Counted from the first letter of the stretch, positions 46,770 to 56,714 are shown. The stretch is 64,000 nt of DNA from Enterococcus casseliflavus NBRC 100478 (GCF_001544095.1 NZ_BCPT01000003.1:177537-241536), one strand, 5' to 3'. Translations and numbers: made by a program. Notes: generated from the sequence alone by a model not told the origin.

Positions 46770-46775
46770 TTTTTA

Positions 46776-47053
46776 AAATTAAACAAAGAAATCGAAAACG
46801 TTGAAGAGAAGAGTAGCAGATCAACAAAGGTACAGAGACTCCGGTTGGTGAAAAAGGAGACATGCGGTGATCAGTGAAGATGAGCTCTGAGTTTTTTTGT
46901 TGGTTCACGCCAGCAAAACGGCATGCGCCCGTTACAGCGCCAAGTATCATAGTGTACTGTTGAGGTGTTATTTGTGAGAATAGCACGAATTAGGGTGGTA
47001 ACGCGCATCAAGTCGTCCCTTTTATCCGTAAGGATAAAAGGGCGGCTTTTTTT
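46776..47053 (+). ncRNA. T-box leader, probably methionine-specific
   Basis: The T-box core AGGGTGGTAACGCG (46992-47005) is followed by the terminator GTCGTCCCTTTTATCC / GGATAAAAGGGCGGC (47012-47046) and a T-run. Upstream lies the stem I region with GAGACTCCGGTTGGTGA-type elements. An ATG at 46880-46882 followed by a purine is a candidate Met specifier triplet; placement is tentative. Uncharged tRNA-Met binding would favour the antiterminator and turn on metA-patB-metB. Confidence 0.9.
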
Positions 47054-47119
47054 GTTTTTCACAGCTGAAACTATTCGCCTTCTCTTCAACAAGAAATTTA
47101 ACTGTAAGGAGTTGAAGCA

Positions 47120-48088
47120 ATGCCGATCATTATTCCCAAAGAACTACCCGCTGCAGCGGTCCTGCAAAAAGAAAATGTCTTTGCCTTACTGCAGCATAAA
47201 GCGGCGAAACAAGAGATTCGTCCCTTGAAGATCGCAATCGTCAATTTGATGCCGAAAAAGATCGCCACAGAAAATCAATTGCTGCGCCTGCTTTCCCAAA
47301 GTCCGCTGCAAATTGAAGTAACTTTATTGAAAATGAAGTACCACGAAAGTAAAAACACGTCTGTCGATCACATGGAAAAGTTCTATCAAGAATTCTCAGT
47401 GATCCAGTCCCAACGATTCGACGGCTTGATCATCACTGGTGCCCCTGTTGAAAAAATGGCCTTTGAAGCCATTGATTATTGGCAAGAACTGCAAGAGATC
47501 ATGGATTGGAGCCAGACGAATTGCACTTCAGTCCTGCATATTTGTTGGGGGGCACAAGCTGGTCTTTATTACCATTATGGTATCGACAAAGTGTTGTACC
47601 CAAGCAAATTGTTCGGTGTCTTCGAACAAGCAGTCACACATTTTCATCCGCTCGTTCGCGGTTTTGACGACGTCTTTTATACGCCCCATTCGCGCTATAC
47701 TGGCATCGATGAAGGCCAGCTCGCCCAGACGCCTTTAGAAATCTTGGCAGCGGGTGTTGAAACAGGGCCTTCCATCTTCGTATCAGAAGATCATAAAAAT
47801 GCCTTCTTGCTAGGGCATTTTGAATACCACACAACGACCTTGAATGAAGAGTACTTGCGAGACATGGAACGGGGCTTAGCTACCGCATTGCCTAAAAATT
47901 ACTTTGCCTATGACCGTTTAGGCGGAAAGATTACCAACCGTTGGCGGGGACATGCCTCTTTGTTTTTCAGCAATTGGATCAATGAAACCTATTTGCGAAC
48001 GCCTTATGACCTGTCCGTCACGCCGACGAAAGAAGGTTACCGAATTGGCAGTGAGCCAGAAGGTCGGGTGAGTATCAATGACGATTGA
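47120..48088 (+). CDS. metA: Homoserine O-acyltransferase (probably acetyl)
   Basis: 322 residues. Nucleophile C142 in HICWGAQAGLYYHYG, with HSRYTG and LLGHFEYH completing the site. Residue 111 is Glu (GAPVEKM). In Bacillus MetA this Glu gives acetyl-CoA preference and Gly gives succinyl-CoA preference, so the product should be O-acetylhomoserine. First committed step of methionine synthesis, cytoplasmic. AAGGAG precedes ATG 47120. Overlaps patB by 11 bases; controlled by the T-box leader. Confidence 0.94.
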   Translation: MPIIIPKELPAAAVLQKENVFALLQHKAAKQEIRPLKIAIVNLMPKKIATENQLLRLLSQSPLQIEVTLLKMKYHESKNTSVDHMEKFYQEFSVIQSQRFDGLIITGAPVEKMAFEAIDYWQELQEIMDWSQTNCTSVLHICWGAQAGLYYHYGIDKVLYPSKLFGVFEQAVTHFHPLVRGFDDVFYTPHSRYTGIDEGQLAQTPLEILAAGVETGPSIFVSEDHKNAFLLGHFEYHTTTLNEEYLRDMERGLATALPKNYFAYDRLGGKITNRWRGHASLFFSNWINETYLRTPYDLSVTPTKEGYRIGSEPEGRVSINDD

Positions 48089-49277
48089 GCATTTTCTCTC
48101 CCACTATGCTAGACAGCGAAAAGGCACTGATTCTTTAAAATGGGATCTTGTGGATCAACGGTTCCAAGGAGAAAAGCTTTTGCCTTTATGGGTAGCTGAT
48201 ATGGATTTTGCTGCGCCAAAGGCAGTGGAAGAAGCCTTGCAGCAACTGGTTGTTCAAGGAACCTTTGGCTATGCGATTCCCCCCTCAGGCTATTTTTTAG
48301 CCTATCAAGCTTGGCAAGATCGCCACTGGGGGACGAAATTCGAAGAAAAATGGCTCTCGTTTTCCACAGGGGTCGTCCAATCTTTGGTTGATTTGCTTCA
48401 TTGTTTCACAGAACCAGACGATGGCATCTTGATCCAGCCGCCCGTCTATTATCCCTTTTTTGACAGCATCAAAGAGACGAAAAGGCGCTTGATAGAAGCA
48501 CCCTTACAAAAGGTGGGGAATTCTTATCAAATCGATTTTGCTGCTTTTGAAGGCAAAATCATTGAAGGAAAAGTGAAACTATTTATTCTCTGCTCCCCCC
48601 ACAATCCAGTAGGGCGGGTCTGGCAAGAGAAAGAACTGCATCAGTTATTGGCCATTTGCCAAAAACATGAGGTTGTCGTGATCGCCGACGAGATCCATTG
48701 TGAGCTGATACTCGGTGAGCAGCAATTTGTTTCAGCCGTGACAGTGGCACAGGGGGTCGGCTTTGAGAAGCTGATCGTTCTGGATTCGCCCTCAAAAACC
48801 TTCAACTTAGCAGGATTATTGCTCTCTCATGTTTGGATTCCTGATTTAGAGATGCGCAGAGCCTATGAGGAGTGGTGCCGACAATACAAGCAGACGGAAG
48901 TCAATCGTTTGGGATTGGTGGCTGCGAAAGCCGCGTATGAATCGGGGGATCAATGGCTAGCGGACCTGCTTTTGGTGATTGCTGCCAATGAACAAATGGT
49001 CCGCCAGCAACTGCAAGAAGCATTTCCCAAAATTGAGCTCCTGCCATTAGAAGGAACCTATCTTCTCTGGGGCGATCTGCGGCAAGTCATTGCCAAAGAA
49101 CGAACCAAGCACGTGATCCAAGATACTGCCGGTCTGGCAGTCGACTATGGGGAATGGTTTTCACAAGACGGTCAGGGCTTGATTCGTCTGAATCTTGCGA
49201 CAACACCGACGATCATTCAAGAAGCCCTTGATCGCATGATCGAGGCAATCAAAAAGGAGGAACGACATGACGATTGA
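48078..49277 (+). CDS. patB: PatB/MalY-type cystathionine beta-lyase
   Basis: 399 residues, a fold-type I aminotransferase-like PLP enzyme of the MalY/PatB group. WVADMDFAAPKAV near the start, CSPHNPVGRVW and the PLP lysine K240 in LDSPSKTFNLAGL are present. It should split cystathionine to homocysteine, pyruvate and ammonia. Inside the T-box-controlled operon between metA and the metB-type gene; overlaps both (11 bases each side). Confidence 0.88.
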   Translation: MTIEHFLSHYARQRKGTDSLKWDLVDQRFQGEKLLPLWVADMDFAAPKAVEEALQQLVVQGTFGYAIPPSGYFLAYQAWQDRHWGTKFEEKWLSFSTGVVQSLVDLLHCFTEPDDGILIQPPVYYPFFDSIKETKRRLIEAPLQKVGNSYQIDFAAFEGKIIEGKVKLFILCSPHNPVGRVWQEKELHQLLAICQKHEVVVIADEIHCELILGEQQFVSAVTVAQGVGFEKLIVLDSPSKTFNLAGLLLSHVWIPDLEMRRAYEEWCRQYKQTEVNRLGLVAAKAAYESGDQWLADLLLVIAANEQMVRQQLQEAFPKIELLPLEGTYLLWGDLRQVIAKERTKHVIQDTAGLAVDYGEWFSQDGQGLIRLNLATTPTIIQEALDRMIEAIKKEERHDD

Positions 49278-50361
49278 TACAGCAACTTTTCTGGCACAAT
49301 TAGGCAATCATTCGGATCAGCAAACTGGGGCGATCAGCCCACCGATCTATCTTTCCACGACCTTTGCTCATCCTGCGTTAGGGCAAAGTACAGGCTATGA
49401 TTATACCCGTACCAAAAACCCGACCCGTGATATCTTAGAAGCAGGTCTTGCTGAATTAGAAAAAGGAGCTCGGGCAGTAGTGACCAGCTCTGGCATGAGT
49501 GCGATCGCTTTGATTTTTGACTTATTTACCAGCGGGAGTCGCTTTTTGGTTTCTCGTGATTTGTATGGCGGTAGCTTTCGCTATTTTGCGGAATTGGAAA
49601 AAAGCCAACGGGCATTCTTCGATACCTTCAGCACTGTAACAGAATTAAGTGAAAAACTAACTGACGAGGTAACGGCTGTCTTTTTAGAGACCCCAACGAA
49701 TCCTTTGATGACCGTGACGGATATTGCTGAAACCGCCAAACTTGCTCACGACCATGGGGCGCTACTGATCGTAGATAATACCTTTTTGACGCCGTTACGG
49801 CAGTTGCCCTTAGAAGAAGGCGCGGATCTAGTGATCCATTCAGGCACCAAGTTCTTATCAGGTCACAATGATATTTTGGCTGGCGTCGTCATCGCCAAAG
49901 ATGCGCAAGTAGGGGAGCGCTTGAATTATTTAGCCAATACTTCAGGCCCGACCTTGAGCAGCTTTGATACGTGGTTATTCATCCGAAGTTTAAAGACGCT
50001 GCCGTTGCGCTTTGAACGGCAAGAAGCCAACGCCAAGGAAGTTGGCCGCTTTTTACGAGCCCATCCGGCGATCAAAGAGGTGCTGTACCCAAATGCAGGG
50101 GCGATGATCAGTATTCGGGTGCTTGATGAAACCAAAATCAGCGGCTTCTTAGCGGCATTAAAGGTCTTTACCTTTGCGGAAAGCCTGGGTGGTGTGGAAA
50201 GTCTCATCACGTATCCAACGACACAGACCCACGCAGATATTCCTCAAGAGGTACGAGAATCTTATGGATTGACGCCGGATTTTTTACGGATCTCCATTGG
50301 GATCGAAAGCAGTAAAGATTTGATCGATGACTTAGAAAATGCACTGAAGATATTCAAATAA
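49267..50361 (+). CDS. Cys/Met metabolism PLP enzyme (cystathionine gamma-synthase-like)
   Basis: 364 residues of the MetB/MetC family: [26 protein letters not shown] lysine K195 in [12 protein letters not shown], and the C-terminal [18 protein letters not shown]. With an acetyl-type MetA upstream and a PatB-type lyase beside it, the best guess is cystathionine gamma-synthase working on O-acetylhomoserine (MetI-like). O-acetylhomoserine sulfhydrylase or a lyase cannot be excluded. AAGGAGG precedes ATG 49267. Confidence 0.85.
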   Translation: MTIDTATFLAQLGNHSDQQTGAISPPIYLSTTFAHPALGQSTGYDYTRTKNPTRDILEAGLAELEKGARAVVTSSGMSAIALIFDLFTSGSRFLVSRDLYGGSFRYFAELEKSQRAFFDTFSTVTELSEKLTDEVTAVFLETPTNPLMTVTDIAETAKLAHDHGALLIVDNTFLTPLRQLPLEEGADLVIHSGTKFLSGHNDILAGVVIAKDAQVGERLNYLANTSGPTLSSFDTWLFIRSLKTLPLRFERQEANAKEVGRFLRAHPAIKEVLYPNAGAMISIRVLDETKISGFLAALKVFTFAESLGGVESLITYPTTQTHADIPQEVRESYGLTPDFLRISIGIESSKDLIDDLENALKIFK

Positions 50362-50411
50362 CCCAACCACAGATCAGCTAGTGAAAAACTTACTTTTGTA
50401 GAGTAATTTTA

Positions 50412-50617
50412 TTGACAGTTTTAGTTGTATAGGATAAAGTTACACTACATATGAATAGTGAGTCCGATGTTTTCGGTTGACGGCAACAGGGATTAACCAT
50501 TTCTCCTTTGAAAAAGTAGGTTGTTTTGAGAAACAGAGGGGAAATTGGTCTAGTTGGGCCATTCGACAAGGAAATAGGACGATTGATCTGAGGAGGGAAC
50601 AAAAGGGGAAAAAAGGG
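50412..50617 (+). promoter_or_regulatory. metQ promoter and long structured leader
   Basis: TTGACA (50412-50417) with a weak TAAAGT 17 bases on (50435-50440). About 170 bases of leader follow, containing a CCGA/TCGG hairpin (50464-50476), an ACCATTTCTCC / GGGGAAATTGGT imperfect pairing and a GAGGAGGG before the coding region. I could not match it to the S-box, SMK or T-box consensus. A regulatory RNA for methionine is plausible but unproven. Confidence 0.4.
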
Positions 50618-51448
50618 ATGAAAAGAAATGTAGTAAATGTGTTGACGACAGGAGTGATTGGGCTGCTTGCCTTGTTTAGCTTGGCTGCCTGTGGCACCAA
50701 CCAAGCGGATGAAGAAACGACCGTCGTCAAATTAGGTGTCGTTGGCGAACAAAATGAAGCCTGGGAACATGTGCAGGAAGAATTGAAGGAAAACGAAAAT
50801 ATCGACTTGCAACTGGTGAAGTTCACCGATTATCGCCAACCAATCGTCGCACTAGAGGATGGGTCAATCGATCTTCACGCAGCATTGACGGAAATTTTTA
50901 TGGATAATGTCAACGAAGAAAGTGGTTATTCCAACACGACGATTGCGTATACGACATTAAACCCACTTGGTATTTATTCCGATAAAATCACTGATGTCAG
51001 CGAATTGGCAGATGGTGCTACGGTGGCTTTACCCAATGATGTGTCAAATGAAAGCCGCGCACTATTACTCTTACAAACGGCCGGTTTGATCAGTTTGGAT
51101 GAATCAAAAGGGTTACTGCCAACAACCAGTGATGTCACTGAGAATCCCAAAGCCTTGAAATTTGAGCTGCTTGATTCCAATCAAACGGCTCGGGCAATGA
51201 CCGATGTCGACATCTCTTTGATCAACAACGGCATGGCAGTCGATGCTGGCTTGGTTCCTACAGAAGATGCGATTTTCTTAGAAACTGTGGCTGACTCCTC
51301 CACGCCCTATTATAATGTCATTGCTGCGCGAGCAGACGAAGCAGAAAATGATGTGTACCAAACGGTCGTAGCGTATTACCAGACCGATGAAGTAAAAGCA
51401 ATTATTGACGAAGTTACCAAGAAATCAAGTATCCCTGTTTGGGAATAA
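50618..51448 (+). CDS. metQ: Methionine-binding lipoprotein MetQ (NlpA family)
   Basis: 276 residues from ATG 50618; the longer open frame is leader sequence. Signal peptide with lipobox LAAC. The mature part (VKLGVVGEQNEAWEHVQEEL, FTDYRQPIVALEDGSIDLHA, IALPNDVSNESRALLLLQ) matches the NlpA family of MetQ methionine receptors. The metN and metI partners are not adjacent, so it probably serves a transporter encoded elsewhere. It follows the methionine operon and has its own leader. Confidence 0.88.
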   Translation: MKRNVVNVLTTGVIGLLALFSLAACGTNQADEETTVVKLGVVGEQNEAWEHVQEELKENENIDLQLVKFTDYRQPIVALEDGSIDLHAALTEIFMDNVNEESGYSNTTIAYTTLNPLGIYSDKITDVSELADGATVALPNDVSNESRALLLLQTAGLISLDESKGLLPTTSDVTENPKALKFELLDSNQTARAMTDVDISLINNGMAVDAGLVPTEDAIFLETVADSSTPYYNVIAARADEAENDVYQTVVAYYQTDEVKAIIDEVTKKSSIPVWE

Positions 51449-51499
51449 AAAGCAAAAAATCTACTATAATTATATAGGAACAGGAAGTAGGATGGAAAA

Positions 51500-53080
51500 A
51501 TGATCAATTGGAAAAAAGGTTTAGCAAGTGTTGCCGTCGTCGGACTAGGATTCGTTCTAGCAGCCTGCGGTGGATCAAATACAGAGGAAACGGCAACCAG
51601 CAGTGCAGCTGGTACTGGCGATGATGCAACATTCACTTATGCCATCAGCGGGGACCCATCGTCCACCAACCCGATCAACACCAGTGATCGCTGGGGCTTG
51701 ACAGTGACAAACATGATCTATTCTCCACTCGTTACAGTGGAAGCAGATGGAACAACACAAAATGCGTTAGCGGAATCAGTGGAACCGGCGGAAGACGGCC
51801 TTTCATTGACCGTGCATTTGAAACAAGATGTCAAATGGTCAGATGGCGAAGATTTTACTGCCGATGACGTTGTTTTCACGTATGAACAAAAAGTCAAAAA
51901 AGAAAACGGCAATGCCGATTCGCTTTGGGTCGACGACCAGCCGATCGCGATCGAAAAAGTGGATGAATACACCGTGAAATTTGTGTTGCCAACACCGAGT
52001 GCAGCAGCAATCAGCAATATCGCAACCGAAACATACATCATTCCAGAGCACATCTTTAAAGATGTTAGCGACTTTTCGGTCAGTGAACTGCCTGAAAAAC
52101 CAGTTGGTACGGGTCCATATCAATTGAAAGAATACAAACGTGGTGAGTACTTTACTTTTGAAGCCAATGAAAACTATTATGGCGGCAAGCCTTCGATTCA
52201 AAACGTGACCTTGCGGATCATTGAAAGTACTGATACGGCCAAAGTTGCTTTGCAAAAAGGGGAAGTTGACGCAGCCGTTGTTTTGCCTTCAGATATTGAA
52301 GACTTAGATGATACGCAAATTTCTGTTTATCCCTATACAGAAAACCGCATCGGATACTTAGGCTTAAATACTCATTCAGATGCATTACAAGATGTGAAGG
52401 TTCGTCAAGCAGTCTTGTATGCTTTGAACAAAGATGAATTAAATCAAGCAGCGTATTTAGATGAAGACTATTATGCAACACCGTATTCATTCTTACCACC
52501 GAACAATCCATACGTTACCGAAGATGTCGAGAAATATGAAACAAATGCTGAAAAAGCAAAAGAGCTTTTACAAGAAGCAGGTGTCACTGATTTGTCATTG
52601 AACTTGGCGTTTAACTCAACTGACCCAGCTCAAACGATCCAAGCTACGTTGATCCAACAACAATTGCAACAAGCAGGCATTACAGTTACCCTTGAAGGGG
52701 GCGATGGTACTGCGATCTTCACTGAGTTGAAAAAACCTGATTCAACGAAATACAACCTGTTCCTTGGCGGGTATATCATGGGGAATGACCCTGACTTATA
52801 CGGCAGTTTATTCGAAACTGGCGGCAGTGCCAACTACTTCCAAAGCAATAGCGAAACCATTGACAATTTGTTTGCGCAAGCAGCAGTTGAATTGGACACA
52901 GACAAGCGTGAAGCATTGTACGATGATCTGCAAAAAGCCATTGCTGACGAAGCGATCATTTACCCAATCGTTGACAACAAGAAAATCTTAGCGGTCAATA
53001 ACCGAATTGGTAATGTAGAAGATGCAGGATTGATCCCAATCTATACATTCGAAGATATGTCTAAATTGACAATCAAGTAA
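51500..53080 (+). CDS. Peptide/oligopeptide-binding lipoprotein (family 5)
   Basis: 526 residues. Lipoprotein signal peptide with LAAC. The mature protein is an SBP_bac_5 receptor (TFTYAISGDPSSTNPIN, LKQDVKWSDGEDFTADDVVFTYE, NRIGYLGLNTHSDALQDVKVRQAV). These receptors bind peptides, or in some cases nickel or heme, and feed DppBCDF-type importers. TATAAT at 51465-51470 may be its -10; AGGATGG precedes the ATG. A hairpin after the gene probably dampens permease expression. Confidence 0.9.
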   Translation: MINWKKGLASVAVVGLGFVLAACGGSNTEETATSSAAGTGDDATFTYAISGDPSSTNPINTSDRWGLTVTNMIYSPLVTVEADGTTQNALAESVEPAEDGLSLTVHLKQDVKWSDGEDFTADDVVFTYEQKVKKENGNADSLWVDDQPIAIEKVDEYTVKFVLPTPSAAAISNIATETYIIPEHIFKDVSDFSVSELPEKPVGTGPYQLKEYKRGEYFTFEANENYYGGKPSIQNVTLRIIESTDTAKVALQKGEVDAAVVLPSDIEDLDDTQISVYPYTENRIGYLGLNTHSDALQDVKVRQAVLYALNKDELNQAAYLDEDYYATPYSFLPPNNPYVTEDVEKYETNAEKAKELLQEAGVTDLSLNLAFNSTDPAQTIQATLIQQQLQQAGITVTLEGGDGTAIFTELKKPDSTKYNLFLGGYIMGNDPDLYGSLFETGGSANYFQSNSETIDNLFAQAAVELDTDKREALYDDLQKAIADEAIIYPIVDNKKILAVNNRIGNVEDAGLIPIYTFEDMSKLTIK

Positions 53081-53088
53081 ATCCATTG

Positions 53089-53127
53089 GCTGTGATAAAG
53101 AGGAATCTTTTTTATCACAGCTTTTTT
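53089..53127 (+). terminator. Intra-operon terminator after the peptide-binding gene
   Basis: GCTGTGATAAA (53089-53099) pairs perfectly with TTTATCACAGC (53111-53121), then TTTTTTC. Likely partial, as the permease genes follow at once. Confidence 0.85.
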
Positions 53128-53152
53128 CTATGAAAAAGAAAGAAGGTCAATT

Positions 53153-54112
53153 ATGTTTCGATATATTGCAAAACGAGTATTGCAAGCAATCCCTTTGCTA
53201 TTTGTGATCTCTTTTATCGTATTTTCACTAATACATATCGCCCCGTATGATGTGATCGATTCCATCACGACACCGAATATGTCACAAGAGCAAATCGATC
53301 TGTTGCGGCAGCGCTATGGCTTGGATCAACCCTTTTTGGTTCAATATTTTCTTTGGATCAGAAATGTTCTTACTGGTAATCTTGGCTTTTCGTTGGTTTC
53401 TCAAAGCAGCATTTCACAAGAACTTGCGACTCGGATCCCGAATACGATGCGGCTAGTGATCCCTGCATATTTGACGGCTTTATTGCTGGCGATCATTTTG
53501 GGTCTGTTAGCCGCTGCCAACAAAGGAAAGATTTGGGATCGGATCATTGACGCTGTGGCATCTCTAGGGATCGCCGTGCCGACCTTCTGGTTTGCGATGA
53601 TCTTGATTTATGTATTTGGTTACTTATTGAATATGTTCCCAATCATTGGCATGTATACAGTCGGCAAAGAAGGGGATTTTGGCGATTTTCTGCAGCACTT
53701 TATTTTGCCTTATATCACATTGACTGTCGCCTTCTTCCCAGATTTGACAAGGTATATTCGGGCATCAGCGACTCAGCAAGTATCAGAAGACTACGTGATG
53801 GTGCAACGGGCATTTCATGCCAGCAAATGGCAGATTTTCAGCCGTCACATCAGTCGCAATATTTTGATTCCCGTTGTCACCCAAATCGGCTTGGCGTTAC
53901 CGATGTTAGTTACCGGTGCGATCATCACAGAAACGATCTACGGCTGGCCGGGCGTCGGACCTTACTTGATGAGTGCAACGAAAAGCCTCGATTATCCTGT
54001 GATCATGGCGATCATGCTGCTGTCAGCAACACTGGTCATCTTAGGGAATTTGTTAGCGGATGTATTATATTCCGTGGTTGATCCACGTATCCGTAAAGGA
54101 GGGAGCAAGTAA
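53153..54112 (+). CDS. dppB: Peptide ABC permease, DppB/OppB-like
   Basis: 319 residues, six helices, N-terminal YIAKRVLQAIPLLFVISFIVF and RYGLDQPFLVQYF, then the permease loop RASATQQVSEDYVMVQRAFHASKW and TETIYGWPGVGPYL, all typical of DppB/OppB. AAGAAGG precedes ATG 53153. Stop and next start share a base (TAATG). Confidence 0.93.
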   Translation: MFRYIAKRVLQAIPLLFVISFIVFSLIHIAPYDVIDSITTPNMSQEQIDLLRQRYGLDQPFLVQYFLWIRNVLTGNLGFSLVSQSSISQELATRIPNTMRLVIPAYLTALLLAIILGLLAAANKGKIWDRIIDAVASLGIAVPTFWFAMILIYVFGYLLNMFPIIGMYTVGKEGDFGDFLQHFILPYITLTVAFFPDLTRYIRASATQQVSEDYVMVQRAFHASKWQIFSRHISRNILIPVVTQIGLALPMLVTGAIITETIYGWPGVGPYLMSATKSLDYPVIMAIMLLSATLVILGNLLADVLYSVVDPRIRKGGSK

Positions 54113-54942
54113 TGAAACGTTTCAAAAAAATCAGTGAAGTCATGCTTGCTTCGCCCATCTATACTTTTTCTGTCGTTTTCTTGACGTTATTGATCGTGTT
54201 ATCGCTCGTTGCGCCTTTGATCCCGATCGATCCCAATGCAACGGATGTCAGTAACATGTCACAGCCACCGAGCTGGGCTCATTTGTTTGGGACCGATGAA
54301 GTGGGCCGGGATTACTTTATTCGGGTCGTCTACGGCGGTCGGGTGTCCTTGTTTGTAGGTGTGTTGGCAATGATCACTGCGACGTTTATCGGGACCCTTG
54401 TCGGTCTTGTTTCTGGCTACTTTGGCGGATGGATCGATAACTTGCTGATGCGGCTCGTCGATGTGTTGTCATCAATTCCTTGGCTGGTGTTAGTGATCGT
54501 TTTGAGCGTCTTTTTACGTCCTGGACTAACCACGATCATTATTGTGATCGGCGGGTTTTCATGGATGAACATCGCTCGTTTGATTCGTGGTGAAACGTTA
54601 GCAGCGAAAGAACGGGAGTATGTTGCTTACGGGAAATTTATCGGTCGTTCTTCATTCAGTATTATCGTGAAGCATGTTTTCCCAGCAGTACTGCCAACCT
54701 TGATCGTTGCGGCATCCGCAAGTATTTCTGGAGCGATCATGACCGAATCAGCGTTGAGCTTCCTCGGATTAGGCATTCAGCAGCCGATGGCTTCGTGGGG
54801 CAGTCTGTTGCAAAATGCGCAAAACAGCTTGCAGCGGGCACCATACATGGCGATCCTTCCAGGGCTCTTTGTTATTTTCACCATCTATTCCTTCAACAAC
54901 ATCGGCGACATGATCAAACATGTCTTGCAAAGGGAGGTGTGA
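54112..54942 (+). CDS. dppC: Peptide ABC permease, DppC/OppC-like
   Basis: 276 residues. HLFGTDEVGRDYFIRVVYGGRVSL near residue 62-85 and ALSFLGLGIQQPMASWGSLL near the C-terminus are hallmarks of DppC/OppC. Pairs with DppB to form the channel. Start overlaps the dppB stop. Confidence 0.93.
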   Translation: MKRFKKISEVMLASPIYTFSVVFLTLLIVLSLVAPLIPIDPNATDVSNMSQPPSWAHLFGTDEVGRDYFIRVVYGGRVSLFVGVLAMITATFIGTLVGLVSGYFGGWIDNLLMRLVDVLSSIPWLVLVIVLSVFLRPGLTTIIIVIGGFSWMNIARLIRGETLAAKEREYVAYGKFIGRSSFSIIVKHVFPAVLPTLIVAASASISGAIMTESALSFLGLGIQQPMASWGSLLQNAQNSLQRAPYMAILPGLFVIFTIYSFNNIGDMIKHVLQREV

Positions 54943-54945
54943 CCG

Positions 54946-55824
54946 ATGAAGACAGAATTGTTAGCGATCGAAGCGTTGAATGTGACGTTTCACAGCAAAA
55001 CCGGTCCGAAACCGTTAGTCAAAAAGCTGGATCTAGTGATTCCAAAAGGCAAAGTGGTTGGGATCGTCGGCGAATCTGGTAGTGGCAAAAGTATGACCAT
55101 GAAAAGTGTCATGGATCTTTTGCCTGATAAGGTGACCGATCACTATGCCAGTTATACATTTGAAGGAGCAGCAGTGACCGATCGTCGAACATTACCGATC
55201 GCCATGATTTTTCAAGACCCGATGACTTCGTTGAATCCTTTGCGTACGATTGGCTATCATTTGATCGAAGTGATTCGCCGCTCACAAAACGTATCGAAAA
55301 AAGCAGCTCAAGAAATCGCCGTCAAAGAGTTAGAAAAAGTCGGCATACCTTTTCCAGCACAACGTATGAAACAATATCCCCACGAGCTATCAGGAGGGAT
55401 GCGTCAGCGGGTGATGATCGCCATGGCTTTATTGGCGCAACCGAAATTACTGATCGCAGATGAACCGACGACGGCTTTAGATGTGACGATCCAAGCACAG
55501 ATTTTGGCATTGATCAAAAACCTGCAAAGAGAGAACCAGCTTTCCGTCGTCCTTGTGACCCATGACTTTGGGGTCGTTGCAGGAATGTGCGACTTTATTA
55601 AAGTGATGTATCAAGGTCGAGTCGTGGAAGAAGGCACCACAGAAGAAATCTTTTATCAACCTGCGCATCCTTATACGAAACAATTATTGCAGGCGGCCCA
55701 TTTAGGCGACAAGCATGCCGAATTAAAAGTCTTTGACTATCATGAGACATTGGCAGATGAGTTGCAAGAAACGCAGTTATCTAAGACCCATCGCGTTTGG
55801 CGCAATCAGGAGGTGACAGAATAA
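54946..55824 (+). CDS. dppD: Peptide ABC ATPase, DppD/OppD-like
   Basis: 292 residues. Walker A GESGSGKSM (GKS intact), signature ELSGGMRQRVMIA, Walker B LLIADEPTTALD and the C-terminal PAHPYTKQLLQA extension typical of OppD/DppD. AGGGAGG precedes the start. Its stop overlaps the next start (TAATG). Confidence 0.93.
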   Translation: MKTELLAIEALNVTFHSKTGPKPLVKKLDLVIPKGKVVGIVGESGSGKSMTMKSVMDLLPDKVTDHYASYTFEGAAVTDRRTLPIAMIFQDPMTSLNPLRTIGYHLIEVIRRSQNVSKKAAQEIAVKELEKVGIPFPAQRMKQYPHELSGGMRQRVMIAMALLAQPKLLIADEPTTALDVTIQAQILALIKNLQRENQLSVVLVTHDFGVVAGMCDFIKVMYQGRVVEEGTTEEIFYQPAHPYTKQLLQAAHLGDKHAELKVFDYHETLADELQETQLSKTHRVWRNQEVTE

Positions 55825-56714
55825 TGGAAGAACTGATTCGCGTAGAACATGCGACGAAAACCTTTCGCAGCAAAAACTGGCGCGGCACTGTCAGTGAAGT
55901 CCGAGCGGTCGAAGATGTCAGCCTAACGATCCATCGGGGCGAGACATTGGGGCTAGTAGGGGAATCTGGGAGTGGGAAAACCACTTTAGGACGCAGTATT
56001 TTAAATTTAGAGACCTTAACAAGCGGGGAGATTTTCTTCGAAGGCAAAGAGCTAACAGCATTGACGGCAGAAGATCGCAAAGCAGCGTATCAGCAAATGC
56101 AGATCATTTTCCAAGATCCGTATTCATCATTGAATCCCCGCATGACGGCACTTGAACTGGTGATGGAGCCGTTGTATCATGAAACGAAAGATGCTGCCCG
56201 AGCGAAAGCCAAAGAAATCTTAGCGATCGTCGGGATCACGGGTGATGATGTCCATAAACTGCCCCGCAGTTTCAGCGGCGGACAACGACAACGGATCGGC
56301 ATCGCTCGTGCGGTGGTCAATCGCCCGGCGTTCGTCTTGTGTGATGAACCGACTTCGGCATTAGATGTCTCCATTCAGGCTCAGATCATCCAATTGCTGC
56401 TGCGTCTGCAAAAAGAGTTTTCGTTGTCTTATTTGTTCATTTCCCATGACTTGTCCGTGATTCGTCATATCAGTGACCGAACAGCCGTCATGTATCAAGG
56501 GAAATTAGTTGAATTGGCACCTACCGACCGTTTGTTTGACAATCCGCTGCATCCTTACACGAAGAAATTATTAGCAGCAGCGCCGATCGCTGATCCTGTG
56601 TTAGCAAGAGGTGCGATGGAACAAACGGAAATTCAAAGCACGATTACTTTGACACCATTGTATGAATGGGTCGAAGTTGAACCAGACCATTTTGTGAGGA
56701 GAGAAAAACGATGA
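55824..56714 (+). CDS. dppF: Peptide ABC ATPase, DppF/OppF-like
   Basis: 296 residues from ATG 55824, with CAGGAGG upstream; the longer frame lies in dppD. Walker A GESGSGKTTLGR, FQDPYSSLNPRMT, signature FSGGQRQRIGIARA and Walker B VLCDEPTSALD. Forms the ATPase pair with DppD. Ends in a 4-base ATGA overlap with the OsmC gene. Confidence 0.93.
   Translation: MEELIRVEHATKTFRSKNWRGTVSEVRAVEDVSLTIHRGETLGLVGESGSGKTTLGRSILNLETLTSGEIFFEGKELTALTAEDRKAAYQQMQIIFQDPYSSLNPRMTALELVMEPLYHETKDAARAKAKEILAIVGITGDDVHKLPRSFSGGQRQRIGIARAVVNRPAFVLCDEPTSALDVSIQAQIIQLLLRLQKEFSLSYLFISHDLSVIRHISDRTAVMYQGKLVELAPTDRLFDNPLHPYTKKLLAAAPIADPVLARGAMEQTEIQSTITLTPLYEWVEVEPDHFVRREKR

Noticed and set aside
46717..47228. Several frames on both strands before metA
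   Set aside because: They overlap the T-box leader, whose core and terminator explain the sequence.
50390..50826. Minus-strand frames of 104 and 128 codons
   Set aside because: Antisense to the metQ leader and signal-peptide region; composition mirrors the plus-strand gene and there is no ribosome site.
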